The position numbers and the translations under genes are program-made. Source: Sanguinoderma infundibulare (Eukaryota; Basidiomycota; Agaricomycetes; Polyporales; Polyporaceae). Taken from it: a DNA stretch of 64,000 nucleotides. Position 1 is the first letter of the stretch; every line of letters begins with the position of its first letter. Positions 63,938 through 64,000 of this stretch are shown here, in pieces. The notes below the pieces were generated by a model that was given only the letters and a program-made list of their open reading frames with translations, was not told where the DNA came from and made no database searches. The stretch covers positions 434,001 to 498,000 of the forward strand of contig JAVLRN010000005.1 of assembly GCA_032821775.1 (NCBI GenBank), given 5' to 3'.

Positions 63938-64000
63938 CAGTATGGACGGACATACGGACGAGGCTTCACAACTAACTACTCACAACTTGGTTTCATGTTG

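Noticed and set aside
1..64000. tRNA genes, rRNA, secondary-metabolite cluster, defence system
   Set aside because: I looked for B-box-like GGTTCGANNCC sequences, long conserved RNA and core biosynthetic domains and found none. The MDR reductase and acyl-CoA ligase are 10 kb apart without a polyketide or peptide synthase.

Overview
The window is nuclear DNA of a filamentous fungus, most likely a basidiomycete of the Agaricomycetes (a polypore-like relative is my guess). Genes are broken by about 95 short introns, mostly 50-100 nt with GTRNGT donors and YAG acceptors. Coding DNA is GC-rich, genes lie on both strands without operons, and several proteins belong to families typical of this group (DUF6593, F-box/LRR-like proteins, a TKL-like kinase family). 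No rRNA, tRNA, CRISPR array or prokaryotic mobile element was seen.

Layout. 1-13.2 kb: CTF18 (+), an aromatic aminotransferase (-), a DUF6593 protein (-), and an 18-exon acyl-CoA ligase (+). 13.6-26 kb: the Ran exchange factor RCC1 (-), divergent from a kinase with SAP-like motifs (+); an F-box protein (-), divergent from an MDR-type zinc-binding dehydrogenase-like reductase (+); and the mRNA 3'-end factor CLP1 (-). 26.7-33 kb: S-adenosylmethionine synthetase (-), divergent from a GNAT acetyltransferase (+), then a myotubularin-type phosphoinositide 3-phosphatase (-). 33.5-41 kb: two unrecognised proteins, a weak candidate gene and a 16-exon MFS transporter (+). 41.4-53.4 kb: kinetochore SPC25 (-), divergent from a putative mitochondrial protein of unknown function (+); an LRR-like protein (-); an alternative external NADH dehydrogenase with EF-hands (-); and a phosphatidylinositol-4-phosphate 5-kinase (-).

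56.3-62.7 kb is decayed. It holds relics of an MDR reductase, a delta-9 acyl-CoA desaturase and a type-B carboxylesterase, with a minisatellite and an inverted dispersed repeat. One more gene of unknown function (-) occupies the right edge.

How the genes relate. CTF18, SPC25 and RCC1 serve chromosome duplication and segregation. PIP5K and myotubularin act on phosphoinositides. The acyl-CoA ligase, aminotransferase, SAM synthetase and NADH dehydrogenase are core metabolism. I see no biosynthetic gene cluster or defence system. The most unusual content is in gene structure: a 4-nt coding micro-exon, several other micro-exons, four GC-AG introns, a 34-nt putative intron and a kinase lacking its beta-3 lysine. 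All exon boundaries were inferred by eye from splice consensus, reading phase and family knowledge; no alignment or transcript data were available.
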